Assembly (NCBI RefSeq): GCF_037038585.1
Contig: NC_092523.1
Span: 44,543,001-44,607,000 of the forward strand
Length of the DNA: 64,000 nt
DNA from: Patagioenas fasciata
Lineage: Eukaryota > Chordata > Aves > Columbiformes > Columbidae
Direction of reading: 5' to 3'
The notes beneath the pieces were generated by a model. That model ran no database searches. It worked only from the letters and a program-made list of their open reading frames with translations, and had not been told where the DNA came from. Position numbers and translations under genes: made by a program. Positions 52,701 to 64,000 of this stretch are shown piece by piece (within the stretch, counting starts at the first letter, position 1; the number at the start of each line of letters is the position of its first letter).

Positions 52701-55700
52701 TTGCTGTGCTACTGTCAATCTATCACAAAATTTTTAAGTACTCTGTGCTCGTGGTCAGCTGTCATTCCATTCAACAGCTGAGTATTGACAAATACTTCTT
52801 ATCACAGTAAAAAACAAACATAACATTTTCACATAATATGCCTTATCGTCCAGATCATGCCACAATATGACAATGTCTAAGAACATAGTCTTTGCCCCAA
52901 AGACATCACCTACAACAAACTAAAGGCATCGCAAATGACATCAGAACCAAAGACATTTTTATCTTGGTTTGTATTTTCATTAAAGGAAGGCTAGATTTAA
53001 GGAGTCATTCAAAGTAATAAAGACAAAAAAGCAACTTGTGTATTTTACATAACAAGTACTTATTTTTCTGTGACAACACTAAACTACAGCTTTGCTAAAG
53101 CCAGTAAATATTATATTTCTTAACTTTGCTACCGAACACTTGGAGTCACAGCATTAAAATGAACTAGCAGAGTAAAAACACGGCAGAGTAATTTAGAAAA
53201 ATAAATGCATGAGTTGTTTTTAAGTAAATATAGGTTAGTTGCACCATATTAAACAATTAATAATCACTGAAAGAGTCAGATAACTGCCCTCATAACCTAT
53301 TTTCAGGACAAACTCCGTGAGAAACATGAAGGCTACATATGCATAGAAGTAATGAAGTATGACATAACTCGGTGGTAATGTTCAAACACAAAACATAAAA
53401 TGATAGAATACTTAACACAAAAGCGCTAATCTTAATTTGACAGAGATCAAAATAGTATTTTACAAATATACATATAGCTCTTATCAGGTGTCCATGAATG
53501 TACACATACACACTTAAACAGCTTATAAACATATCAAGAAACCAGAGGAAAACGAGCACATCTGGGAACGCCATGCTTTTGCTTTTTGAATACCATAAAA
53601 CACATGAAAACTTAAGATAGTTTCACATAATTGTTTAAGGACAAAGAGTTATCTCCATTTTGAACTGCACAATACCTTAAACCTTATCACATCTTCCCAT
53701 CTTAACAGCAGCATTTCATTACTTCCACCCTCAAAGTGAGTCACCACTTTATGCACGCAAAGCTAACAATTACTTTGCTCTGAATATTTTCCTCCTATTT
53801 TAAGAACATCATGATTTTCTCCTCCCCTACAATGTGCCTTTCTGTGTAAAATAAAGGCACTGAATACACATGCTACTTCTGGGTCCGTGCTCGAATTCTC
53901 CTCTTTCTTAGTCTCCTGGCCAAATGCCTGAGCTTTGCTGCATTCTATGCAACTTCCACTCATCAGGCTCATCCAATTACTACAGTATTTTTTTAAATTA
54001 CCATGTTTTCAGAATATTTACTTGACAAGAAATTAAATTTTCAGGTATATCATAAAAAAAGGTACAAAACCAACAAAACACCAGTGAAATAATACCAAAA
54101 TTCTTTCTTTATTTGAATACTATTTCTCTATGTTTTTTTGTTGTGGAGTTGGTTTTGATTTGGTTTTGGGTTTATGTTTTACAAATGCAGCATGTGAAAC
54201 CAACAAGTATAAATGCAGCAACAGGAAAGACATAAGCACAAATATAATTCTAAAATACAAGAGGAATGTTGGTTGGAGAGCTCTAATATACCACTCACTC
54301 ATTTTAAAGCAAACGTATCAGGTAAGCATCTTACAAACAAAGTCTTCTTGTGCTGCTTGGCACTGTATGAAAGATTTATAAAGCCTGCAAAGTGACTGAA
54401 GTACAACTGCAGAAAGATGAAATTTAATAGAGCAAATGTGTAACACTCTTATGCAATTCCTCATGAATACTCCCTATAAGTAACCAGGTGCCTCTAGCAC
54501 AGGCCAAGCAAGTACAGTAGACATAAAACAACATGAAGTATCACCTTCATAAACTATTGCCACTTTCTCAAATTAAAGAAACACAAGCAAACACTTATGC
54601 TTCAGCCTCTGAACGCATGCTTCTCAGTGCTTATTCTGTAGTATCTCTTTACTAATAAAACAATATGAAAGCCACCATAATACAAAAAAAGGTAGTTTAT
54701 TTCTTTTCTGGTTTATGCATTTAGTCCCACAAGTCTAAATAAGCAAATTAAAACAGTTATTTTGGTGTTCTTTATGTTTTCATAAAGATCAACAGCAGAC
54801 AAATAAATACCATGCCTTAGTCTTTCACAATTTTTTCCTCACCAAAATAGAAATTTCAAAATGTTTACTGCACTCCAAGAGTCCAGATCACCAATCCAGT
54901 ATTCTTCAGAATCCTATCAATTCAGTAACACTTTATTTCACTATTATGTAAATGTTCATTTTTATATTAATTTTAAATCTGTTGTATGCATTATAAGGAT
55001 ATACCTAGATTTATGATATTTAATGATGGGAGGAAGAAACACTTCTAATAATGGTGAGTATTCATCAACATGCTATTTCAACATAACTCTTTTGCTAACC
55101 ATGAGAAACATCAAGAAAAACGTTTTTATGGTTCAGTGATTTCAAACACAGCAGTCAATGTAAGTAATCACAGAATAATAAAGTAATTTCTATCGATTCT
55201 GTCTACAGACATGATGAAGGCTGACATTTCCAGTGCAGAGTTCGATTTAAAATGAAAGTTTCAACCATACACAGTTCGAATCATTATGCAATTCCTACTG
55301 AAGCAAGATTTCCTTGTACTTAGGGGTAGGATGGAAAACATTAAGAACTTTCTATGTATTTTCTCTGAAAACTTCATCAAGAGTTAAACGAAAAACTTCT
55401 CACTTGAATTACGTTTTCTGTGTGTCATTAACTTTGTACAATAGTATCTCACATATTTTGAATCTCCAAATTTTCCTCAAATGGATATCTTTATGTGAAA
55501 CTGTGGCTCAAACTTCACAAAGATCTATTCTTAGAAATGTTCTTCATCTTGAGTACCACGCAAGACACAACCTGTGTTCGTAAAACATCGCATTTGGGTA
55601 CTACCACTGTTAAGCAGGTGTTTATATAGAAATCCCTCGGCAGAACACATCTAACGAAAAAAAAAAAAAAATCAGCATTATAAGGACCTTTTCTGGAAAG

Positions 55701-58499
55701 CGCTTAATATTCTCCTCCACTGATACTTTGCTATGGGCAGCCCCCAAAAAGCTGTTCAGAGATTTAAGTTAATGCAACGTGACCTGCTGGTCTTGAAGAG
55801 AGAGCAAGACACAGCAAGTGCGTGGGAACTTAGTTTTCTTTCCCTTACAAAACGCAGAGTGACTGTCACTTACTGTACATCTTGTAGCTCTCAGCAGCTA
55901 ATCCTATAAGCATTTAATGCACTGAACATAATTATCCTTTGCTTGAAGGATTATTGACTTCTGCAAAGGGACAGAGGCGGTGAAATGTAAATGGGTATCC
56001 GGAGAATGGAGAAAAGCTCTCAGGGACACTCTTTTCAAAGTAAAAGTATGAAATGCATCACTGACACACATTCACGTTAATTTAATAATATTTATTGTTA
56101 TTTATCTGTTGTAGGACCAGAACTGTTAGTATTTGTTGCTTCTGTTCACAGCAGTTGTGTCACAGATTCAATGCAGTGCTTTATATTCAAAAGTACCTTC
56201 TTCAGGAAATCTGGCATAAACAATATTCCTTCCACAAACACAAATGTCAGTTAAGTTTGGGAGAGAAGGGAAGATTGTAGCATACAGATATTTACACTGA
56301 CTGTGAACCAAGATACAAAAGAAAAAAAATGTGGAATGGATTTGAAGTAAAGCATACTAAACTGAATTAAATCATACTAAACTAAAGCATACTACATTTT
56401 CCAAAGCTCTTCTCAAGGTTTTGAAACTCTGAATTCAAGCAATTTTAATGTATTTAAAATGAACACCAACAAATCTGCAAGACCAGAATATTTTTGTTTT
56501 GAACATTATCCAGAAATCTCAGTCAGAAAATATCTGGTAAAAGTGTAACCTCTTCATTGGGCAACAAAGGATAATTTAGTACTCTTAAAATACAGTATCT
56601 GAGTATCTGTGGTGCTTTTAAAATTAAAGCAGTTCTGCTCTGGGGATCAAAATAAAGAGACTGTGCTACAATTGTTTTCACTGTGGATATACATTTAAGT
56701 ACCAACAACTCTCTGGCAACCTCAACCACCTGAAGAAACATGGTCTCTCCTCTCACAGCATTTAAGTAATTTTACCTCACCTGGCATTAATAACAGTCCT
56801 ATTTGCATGGGATAGGTTGATTTTACAGAGAACACAATTTCTCTGACACTGTGTACGCTCTTCCATCTCCTTCACAGAAAAATATCTGTGCCTCTGTCTT
56901 AATCACTGGAAGATATTTGTTCTTTCTGTTAAAATTTTTCCCAAACAATGAAGTGGAAGAGAAACCTTGCAGAATGGACTATGAAGGCTTTTCAGGTCTT
57001 CCTCCACTTTTTTCACTAGCAGTATCTGATGTTTTATATTGATCAGTTTGGTTTGGTTTATAAAAGTCTATAACTCAGATCAGAACCCATCTTTGAACAG
57101 CAGTGCAAAGTGTGAGAAGCAGAATCCCTATTCCAGTATATTATGTCTGCATATGTACAAGGCCATACCATAACCACGTCACTCATGGGTAGTATCCCAC
57201 CGCTTCAGCCAAGCACTCGCATTTGGAGCCCTCACAGAGCTGGCACAGCTCATGCCCACACACAAATTAACAGCTTCCAAAAAACGCTGACTGCATAGGG
57301 AAGGGAATTCATGTTGTGGAAATCTCTGTAATGAAACGTGACAACTAGGGAGAGGCACTGCACCATAGTTGCAGATCAGGCTGCAGGAAAGACCCTTCTG
57401 AGGTGTTTCAGTTGACTTCTGAAATATCTCTAGGGTAGGAGTGCAGAAAACTGAGCTCAACCACTGAACTTCAGTAAAAGCTCCCCATTATTTAATAACA
57501 ATAGACATGGAGGGCAACAAATTAATAAAGCCTGGTTTTGCAGAGATTTCTCTCTTGGGAATAACCGATTTACATACTAATCATAATACATGTTTCAGTT
57601 GACATTTTCCTCTCAGTTCGATATTTCTAAATACTTCCTCTTGGGGCATTTAATACCTTGAAATCTACTGCTGGGCTGGAAAGTAAAAGGCCTACTTTCA
57701 GGACTTTCAGAGACCTCTAAGGTTAAATTTTGAACTCTTTGGCCTCTTACAAGTAACTGTGGGAAAGGAAAAAATAAAGAACCTGGTCATATATCTTGTT
57801 TCCACTGGAAATCAGAGAAAATATTTATGTCTTAGGATGCAAAAGCAAACAAAGTTCAAAAACACTTATGTGGGCACATATGTTTACAGGAAATTTTAAC
57901 TCAAACATTTTTGAGCAAGATGTTTTAAATCCTGCAGAACACTTTAATTGAGGGGATGCCCATGTATACCTCATATATAGACTCATTTGCGGTTTCTTCT
58001 ATAGCAGTTTAGCAAGTAGACATGGAGGATGCTGAAAAAAATCACACCAGCAGAGGTAAAAACTGATGGCATCTGCAGTCAGATTTTATTTTCAGTTTTA
58101 AAGCACCACTCAGGATTGAGGCTAGCCCAAATGTGAAAACATCTATCCTCGTACAATTTGAAGTATTGAAGTCTCCATCAGTAGGGCATTCTTACAACAT
58201 GTATCTCATTTCATGATTGCGGAACTCTAGTCAATTTAACTAAGCTTGGTTAAGTTTTTCAAACACTCATGATGGGATATGTCACTTCTGAACTGTAGCT
58301 GTGTAATGTGAACTACTTCATTTTGCTCCTGAAATATAGCACTGAGTTTTATTGCACTGAACTAACTTACAATAGTAAAAGAAATCAAAGTGAATTGATC
58401 CTAGAATTAAAAAAAAAAAAAGCGACTCAAGTAATTTTTATTTTTTAAAGATGGAATATAAAAAAATGACAGATATAGGAAAGATCTTAGAATTTCCCT

Positions 58500-58690
58500 C
58501 TTGCCAAATGGGAGGAAAAAACAAAACAAAAACAAAACCCAAAACATGAACAGCCCCCCGCCACAAAGAAAAAAAAGAACACCACACAAAAAACCCCAAA
58601 CCAATACCAAACAATAAACAAAAAACCACAAACAAACAAAACCCCAAAAACAAAAATAAACCACACACATACACCCCCAAGAAAAACCCG
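58500..58690. repeat. Long A/C-rich low-complexity tract
   Basis: About 190 bp nearly free of G and T on the + strand (AAACAAAACCCC and similar). It produces several overlapping minus-strand open frames rich in Phe, Cys, Gly, Leu and Val that are artefacts of composition. Confidence 0.9.
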
Positions 58691-59052
58691 CACCACATCA
58701 AACATATTGGCAAATGTGTTGGTGCAAAAAGACACTGTTGCTACAAGGAATGACTCCTACTTGCAGTAAAAGAAGTGGTATGAGATTACTTTGAGACAAT
58801 ACCCAAGAATCTAGGTACTTATCTGTCAGAAATGATGGCAAAAAGTTTCTGCATATCAGCTAATCAGAAGGTGACTGAAATGCTAAGGTGACACAGGAGA
58901 ACACAATGAGATCACAGCATGTGCCATCCAAAAATAGAGAATTTCTCAGCTCTTCTTCATGGTCCCAGCAGAGATCTTACTTAGAAGTGTTGCACACATT
59001 CCCAGCTATACGTATTTGCAATAAAGAGGGACTGAAAGTCATACACATACAC

Positions 59053-59342
59053 AGTCAGAGGAGAGCTATCAGGATTATCAGAAGAACGAGTATTTTGAGA
59101 AAGTGCAAGAGAAGCACGGGTTATCCAGCCCAGTCTGAGAGGGGGTATATTCACTATCTAGAAAAAGAAAGGAGGAAAAAGCAATATTTCCAGTAAAAGG
59201 CAATGCAGGGGCAAAGCCTAATGAGCAGCAAGTTGAAAGAAATTTGCTGCCTAATGAACCACAGAGATTCTCAAAACCAGACTCAACAGGACCTGTAGTA
59301 GAGAAGGTTTTCAAACCCAAGCTAGACAAAGTTATGGGTGTG
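59053..59342 (+). mobile_element. Ancient CR1-like fragment
   Basis: Weak but ordered resemblance to the 3' part of older CR1 families on the + strand: GAGAGCTATCAGGATTATCA near 59060 and TTCAAACCCAAGCTAGACAA near 59311, with the spacing expected for reverse-transcriptase C-terminal sequence. No intact frame, no tail. A repeat-library search is needed to confirm the family. Confidence 0.5.
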
Positions 59343-61653
59343 CTGTGCAACAGTGTATAATGGCAGTGACCCAGAAAATCTCTTCCAGATCCATGTCACT
59401 CCTCCACCCAAAAAAATCTAAAGCCAGTCTGGATTTTTATATATTTATCATTCAGAAGTGGCATCACCAAATGAGGAAAAGAAAAAACACAAAAATCAAC
59501 ATGATTACTATAATAACATTTTAGATATTCTTACTGGTAGCTTCTTAATTAAGACTTAAGTATTCTGTACACTTTCAAGGAATGTTTTTTTTAAATATAT
59601 AGATACATAGGGAGTTGCTGTGCAGAGATGTAAGAACAGGAGATTTCCATTTGTACATGGAGTCTTACCTCTACGAAACACCAAGTTTATTGGAAGAAAT
59701 ATTATGAAGATTAAAGACATGACAATTCATGGGCAATTAAACGTATAATTTTTTTCAAGTCTTCTGGTTGCAGCCATGTCAATGTCAAACTCTGAGTTTT
59801 AACTGAAGGATTATCTTTGCTCTATTGTATCAAGGAATAGTTCATGAGAAAAGTGGTGGTGTTTTTTTTTCTCCTAATACAACAACTGTGCTTTTCAGTG
59901 ACTTAAGCAATAGGAGAGGAACATGTACAATTTCTTCTGCTAATGACTGGCTCCAAATAAGAAATCATGCACTGCAGCTACTTCTTTTCCATGTGTTTGT
60001 TCTACAATGAAAAGTTTCCTCTATTTTCCTTGTCTGACAATGAAAGATGCACATTTTTTGCTTTACCTCAAGCAAAAAAACTGAAGAAACACAATATTGC
60101 GGGATGCACATTCTCAGCACACAGGAGGCTATGAAAGTGCTTGCTCAACCTTGTTTTTAAGAATAACTTGACTCTAGCCTTCTTTGATATAAAGCAAAAG
60201 TCTATGACAATAATTAAAGTATTAAGATTCTTAATTGTGTATCTCAAAATAAAAATACAAAATTTTTAAAAATGGTTGCTAAAAAGAAAAGGTAAATAAT
60301 TTTGCCTTAAAATAGGGATTATATTTTTAAAATAAGCCAATTTTGGAAAAAAGTTATATATAATACTTCTGAGGCTGATATACAGATGGCAAAAAGGTTT
60401 CATATTTGCATTATAAAGTAATATATGTAATGTCTCACTTCTTCTGGATAATAAAAATAGCACAGCAACAAGACAACTTGCTCAAAATATTTTTAAATGA
60501 TAACCATTTCCCTTTATAGATGACTAATGTTGCAAAATCCTAAAATAGTATGATTTTACCTTATCTATGATTTTTAAAGCTATATTAACATGCTTACTAA
60601 GCAGCTTTATTACTTAATTTAAGAGTTTTGAAAGTGCAACTGTACTCAGGTCATAGCAACATAACAGCAGTGAATATTGCTTTAACATCCCCAGCTTTGA
60701 TTGTTACATAATGTAATTTACATTTTCCCTTCGTACGGTAACCAAAGAAAATTATTGAAAATTTTTCATACTGACACAAACTTTTAAAACTGTACATGGT
60801 ATCATGTGTTCCTAACAGCCCCAGATTTTTGTTGCACAGAAGATTCTGACTTCTTTAAACTAGCAAGAATATTTATTGGCTTGGACAAAACACCTGCTTA
60901 TGCATGCTCACTGTGATCATAGGAAGGGAAAAAGGACTGTTTCTCTCCTCTTCACAAAAGAGTTTTTGGGAAGTGTAAAGATGTTCCCTAAATTCTGAAC
61001 CATGGTGCGGAAAGAATTGTGCAAAGTCATTTGAAATTATTTACCCAAATCAACACAGAGGATCTTTTATATTGATAATATCTTCATCGAATTTTGAAAC
61101 AACCTGCATAGTGTTTCTTTGTAGTTTAAGTGGCAGTTATTAAAAACTGTAATATCAAATCACCTAACTTATGAATGTTCACAACAACATATTCACAAGA
61201 TAAGCAAAACTACAAGACCCCACATGGAGCTTGCTAAAACCAAAGCTGCTGCAGAGCAAGAAGGCACTGTCAATTGAATTGAAGCACTATATTATTCTGC
61301 TAAGAACATTGACATTCAGATGTCATTTCTGGAAATTTATCTATTTGTGTCCGTGCAGGTGAGCACACAGAGTATAAATCTTCCCTTATATTCCCACCTT
61401 AGGTCAACGGCACACTAAAGTCACAATCCATGCAGCAACATCTATATTCTGACACCATGAAATATTTCAATGGTGTTTATTCAGAAAGAATTTAAAGCAG
61501 AGATTGCCAAGCTGCAGAAAAATAAACAGCACAGAAATCAGCTAGAAATACTGGGACCAATAACTGAAGTCCATTCTGCAAAAACAATTAATGAAGTTCA
61601 TTTTTTTTTCTCCCCCCTATCAGAAGATAAGCTCTGGAGACTCAGGATCGCAA

Positions 61654-62382
61654 AATCACAGAATGTTAGGGATTGGAAGGGACCTCAAAAGATCACCTAG
61701 TCCAATCCCCCCACCGGAGCAGGAACACCTAGATGAGGTTACACAGGAAGGTGTCCAGGCAGGTTTCGAATGCCTCCAGAGTAGGAGACTCCACAACCCC
61801 CCTAGGCAGCCTGTTCCAGTGCTCTGTTACCCTCACTGAGAAGAAGTTTCTTCTCAAATTTAAGTGGAACCTCTTGTGTTCCAGCTTGAACCCATTACCC
61901 CTTGTCCTACCGTTGGTTGTCACCCAAAATGGAGCCTGGCTCCATCCTCATGACACTCACCCTTTACATATCTATAAACATTAATGAGGCCACCTCTCAG
62001 TCTCCACTTCTCCAAACGAAAGAGACCCAGCTCCCTCAGCCTTTCCTCATAAGGGAGATGCTCCACTGCCTTAATCATCTTTGTTGCCCTGCACTGGACT
62101 CTCTCCAGCAGTTCCCTGTCCTTCTTGAACTGAGGGGCCCAGAACTGGACACAGTATTCCAGGTGTGGTCTCACCAGGGCAGAGTAGAGGGGAAGGAGAA
62201 CCTCTCTGGACCTACTAATCACCACAAGGGCACAGTGCTGGCCCATGGTCATCCTGCTGTCCACCAGGGCCCCCCAGGTCCCTTTCCCCTACACTGCTCT
62301 CTAACAGGTCATTCCCCAACTTATACTGGAACCTGGGCTTGTTCCTACCCAGATGCAAGACTCTACATTTGCCCTTGTTATG
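61654..62382 (-). mobile_element. CR1 LINE, 3' ~730 bp with decayed ORF2 end
   Basis: Minus-strand CR1 covering the end of ORF2 and the 3'UTR. On the + strand the 3' end reads GATTGGAAGGGACCTCAAAA and GCAGCCTGTTCCAGTGCTCT. Minus-strand frames 62264-61920 and 61923-61729 carry the reverse-transcriptase C-terminal features ([13 protein letters not shown] and [13 protein letters not shown]) but in different reading frames, so it is a dead copy broken by a frameshift near 61920. Confidence 0.92.
61729..62264 (-). pseudogene. CR1 reverse transcriptase C-terminal remnant
   Basis: Two adjoining frames (114 and 64 residues) encode the last part of CR1 ORF2: RPHLEYC, a QCRATKMIK segment, [11 protein letters not shown] and [18 protein letters not shown]. 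The frames differ and the first ends in a stop, so no functional enzyme can be made; the upstream catalytic region is absent. Confidence 0.88.
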
Positions 62383-62975
62383 TGCATGTGCATCACCTAC
62401 TGCATTAGGTCACCTTGCAATAACCAGAAAAATTTTTACTGCTGATTTATGAGCGCGCTAGAATGGTCTTTGCTATAAACACCCCATGGTGCAAGATATT
62501 AAGAAGGATAATTTCTTTCATAAAAGTGGTAAGCATTTTAGCCATGCACTACATTAAAAATTTTATGTCCGCATGTCAAACTGAATAAAAACCCTGCTGG
62601 AACATTGAACCTCCACTTTAAAACAAAACAAAACAAAAAAACCCTCAAACCACTAACTCGGGAATTCCCAATTTTAGTTTTCCCTGGGTAACATAATCAC
62701 AGAAAGAATACTAATGTACAATACTAATGGAAGTGGCAGGTGTAGGAGTGACATTCAACCATCTAAACAACCTCTTGCTTCAACAGGAAAGAAGCAGATA
62801 ACTAGATTTTATGTATATGCCTGCTGATATGCAGCCACTGTTTGTGAAACTATGATTCGGTATCCATTTATTTAGAAATAGTAGCTGTATTCCAGGACCT
62901 TGGAAACTCTCTGCTAAATAGAAAAATCAGAAATTCTTTGCTCTGAAGTGCAAGAAATCAGTCATCTTCTCAGAA

Positions 62976-63008
62976 AACAAAACAAAAACAACAACAACAA
63001 CAAAAAAC
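62976..63008. repeat. (ACA)n / CAAAA simple repeat
   Basis: AAAACAAAAACAACAACAAC-type run in the 5' intron. Confidence 0.85.
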
Positions 63009-64000
63009 TACACCACACAAAAACAAAACCAGAAGACTGGTATCGACTAAAAGAACCTATTGCTTTGAGAACAACCAATACTGAAAAGGACAGAAACTCC
63101 TGGAGTCAGAAAAATTTGCCCAAATCACACACCAGCAGCCGAGGTACATCGAAAGCATACAAGCTTCTACAGTTATTAACAGAAACACTGCTTTCATTTT
63201 AGTCTGGTCTTTATTCTGCTCTTACAGCTATGAACAGTTTCACTTTAAAAATCATTAGTACATGTCTTTGTTGCCTTAAAAATATATAGTGGACCACCAC
63301 TGCCAGACACAGAGTTAATTACTTAAGTAGAACACTTTACAAAGGCCAAGAAATCCATAAATTCATGCATTTTCTTTTTCCTTATGGTTCCTTAAAAGTG
63401 AGGACAATGGGAAAAAGATCCTTCTACATTTTTTATGGATATTTCAAACAAAAGCCCCCTATAGTCAGCTTCTCATTCTAAGGCCAAAAGAATCTCGTAA
63501 AAATCCACAAGTGATGTGGGTCAAAACTGAAAAGGCAAGCACACCAGGGAGACACATCCAAGTCTGATATCTGGCTCTTTCCTGAGCAATCTAGAAGAGT
63601 AAAGAGCTACTGCCTACCAAGTATTTGGAAGATTTTTTTTTCCTAGCTTGTTATCAGGAATACATTAAGATTTAGAGGTCAAGCTGTACTCTGATCAGTA
63701 GCACAGCAGAGGCAGAGAGTGTACAATGCATGTTTTGGAGTACCTTCAGCCGCTTACATGTAAGAAAGAACAAAAGAAATATATCAAGAGTACAAAAAAT
63801 GTAGTTGGGTTAAAATGAGAACAGTGCTGACAGTTCAACAAGCCTAGAATATAAATATAGTTAACTAAGAAGTAATTCCCACAATTCAGTTTAGATTTCC
63901 CAAAATCCAGAATGATTATTTCTTTCAACCACAACCTAATACATCCAAGTTTTCAGGTACAATGTCCTCCATCACCCTGTTTTCAAGACACTGATCCCAG

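Larger units (their letters stand above)
49717..64000 (-). other. RAPGEF2: 5' intron of RAPGEF2, upstream exon not reached
   Basis: At least 14.3 kb upstream of V1 without a recognisable exon or CpG-rich promoter. It holds two CR1 remnants (59.05-59.34 and 61.65-62.38 kb) and A/C-rich low complexity (58.50-58.69 kb, 62.97-63.01 kb). I looked for both known types of upstream RAPGEF2 N-terminus in the open frames and recognised neither, but a short exon could be missed by eye. Confidence 0.75.

Noticed and set aside
56523..56756. 77-codon minus-strand frame with protein-like composition
   Set aside because: It begins at GTG, has a stop four codons upstream of the usable region, lacks a convincing acceptor-donor pair, and matches neither known RAPGEF2 N-terminus. 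Frames this long occur by chance in 64 kb.
58407..58735. Three overlapping minus-strand frames resembling a hydrophobic membrane protein
   Set aside because: They come from an A/C-rich low-complexity tract read in antisense. The Phe/Cys/Gly/Leu/Val richness is compositional.
61470..62408. Several + strand frames of 76-168 codons
   Set aside because: They are antisense to the CR1 element on the minus strand. The CR1 reverse-transcriptase text is on the other strand.
1..64000. CRISPR array, operon, phage or other prokaryotic system
   Set aside because: GT-AG introns, CR1 LINEs and a 23-exon vertebrate gene show this is a eukaryotic chromosome. No regularly spaced repeats were seen.

Overview
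The window is 64 kb of AT-rich vertebrate nuclear DNA, almost certainly from a bird. Its CR1 LINE tails carry the avian signature of tandem ATTCTATGATTCTATG-type ends and the GGTTTGGGTTGGAAGGGACC block. Introns are compact, and no Alu-, L1- or B1-like repeats were noticed. The species cannot be named from this sequence.

One gene accounts for nearly everything: RAPGEF2 (PDZ-GEF1 / CNrasGEF / RA-GEF-1), a guanine-nucleotide exchange factor for Rap GTPases, on the minus strand. Twenty-three coding exons can be placed between 49716 and 4104. All phases agree from exon to exon. Joined, they give 4419 nt, which is 1472 codons plus a stop. Comparison is with the human protein as I remember it: only the first ~20 residues of the classical form (or a longer alternative N-terminus) are missing and must lie beyond 64000. 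Exons are numbered here from the first visible one (V1) to the last (V23).

Layout, in transcript order (right to left): 64000-49717 is upstream intron with four repeat or low-complexity remnants and no convincing gene. V1-V2 (49.7-40.0 kb) encode the serine-rich and acidic N-terminal segment. V3-V5 (38.2-35.3 kb) encode the degenerate cyclic-nucleotide-binding domain. V6-V7 (34.9-31.7 kb) encode the REM/RasGEF-N domain. V8-V9 (31.6-31.2 kb) encode the PDZ domain. V10-V11 form a basic linker, and V12 holds the Ras-association domain. V13-V15 encode the CDC25-homology catalytic domain. V16 is a 24-nt microexon. V17-V22 encode a long disordered tail with a beta-TrCP-type degron and two PPxY motifs. 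V23 has only 26 coding nt and supplies the C-terminal S-A-V PDZ ligand. A 3'UTR of about 2 kb runs from 4103 to near 2120, with further poly(A) signals downstream.

The rest is introns, simple repeats (mostly A/C- or T/G-rich tracts), five CR1 fragments of different age and orientation, and one probable ~220-bp MITE-like DNA element at 48.98-49.20 kb. No RNA gene, CpG island, CRISPR array, promoter or new system was found. The most interesting points are splicing-related: the frame-neutral microexon, and weak 5' splice sites in the cNBD/REM exons, one followed by a long CA-rich tract.
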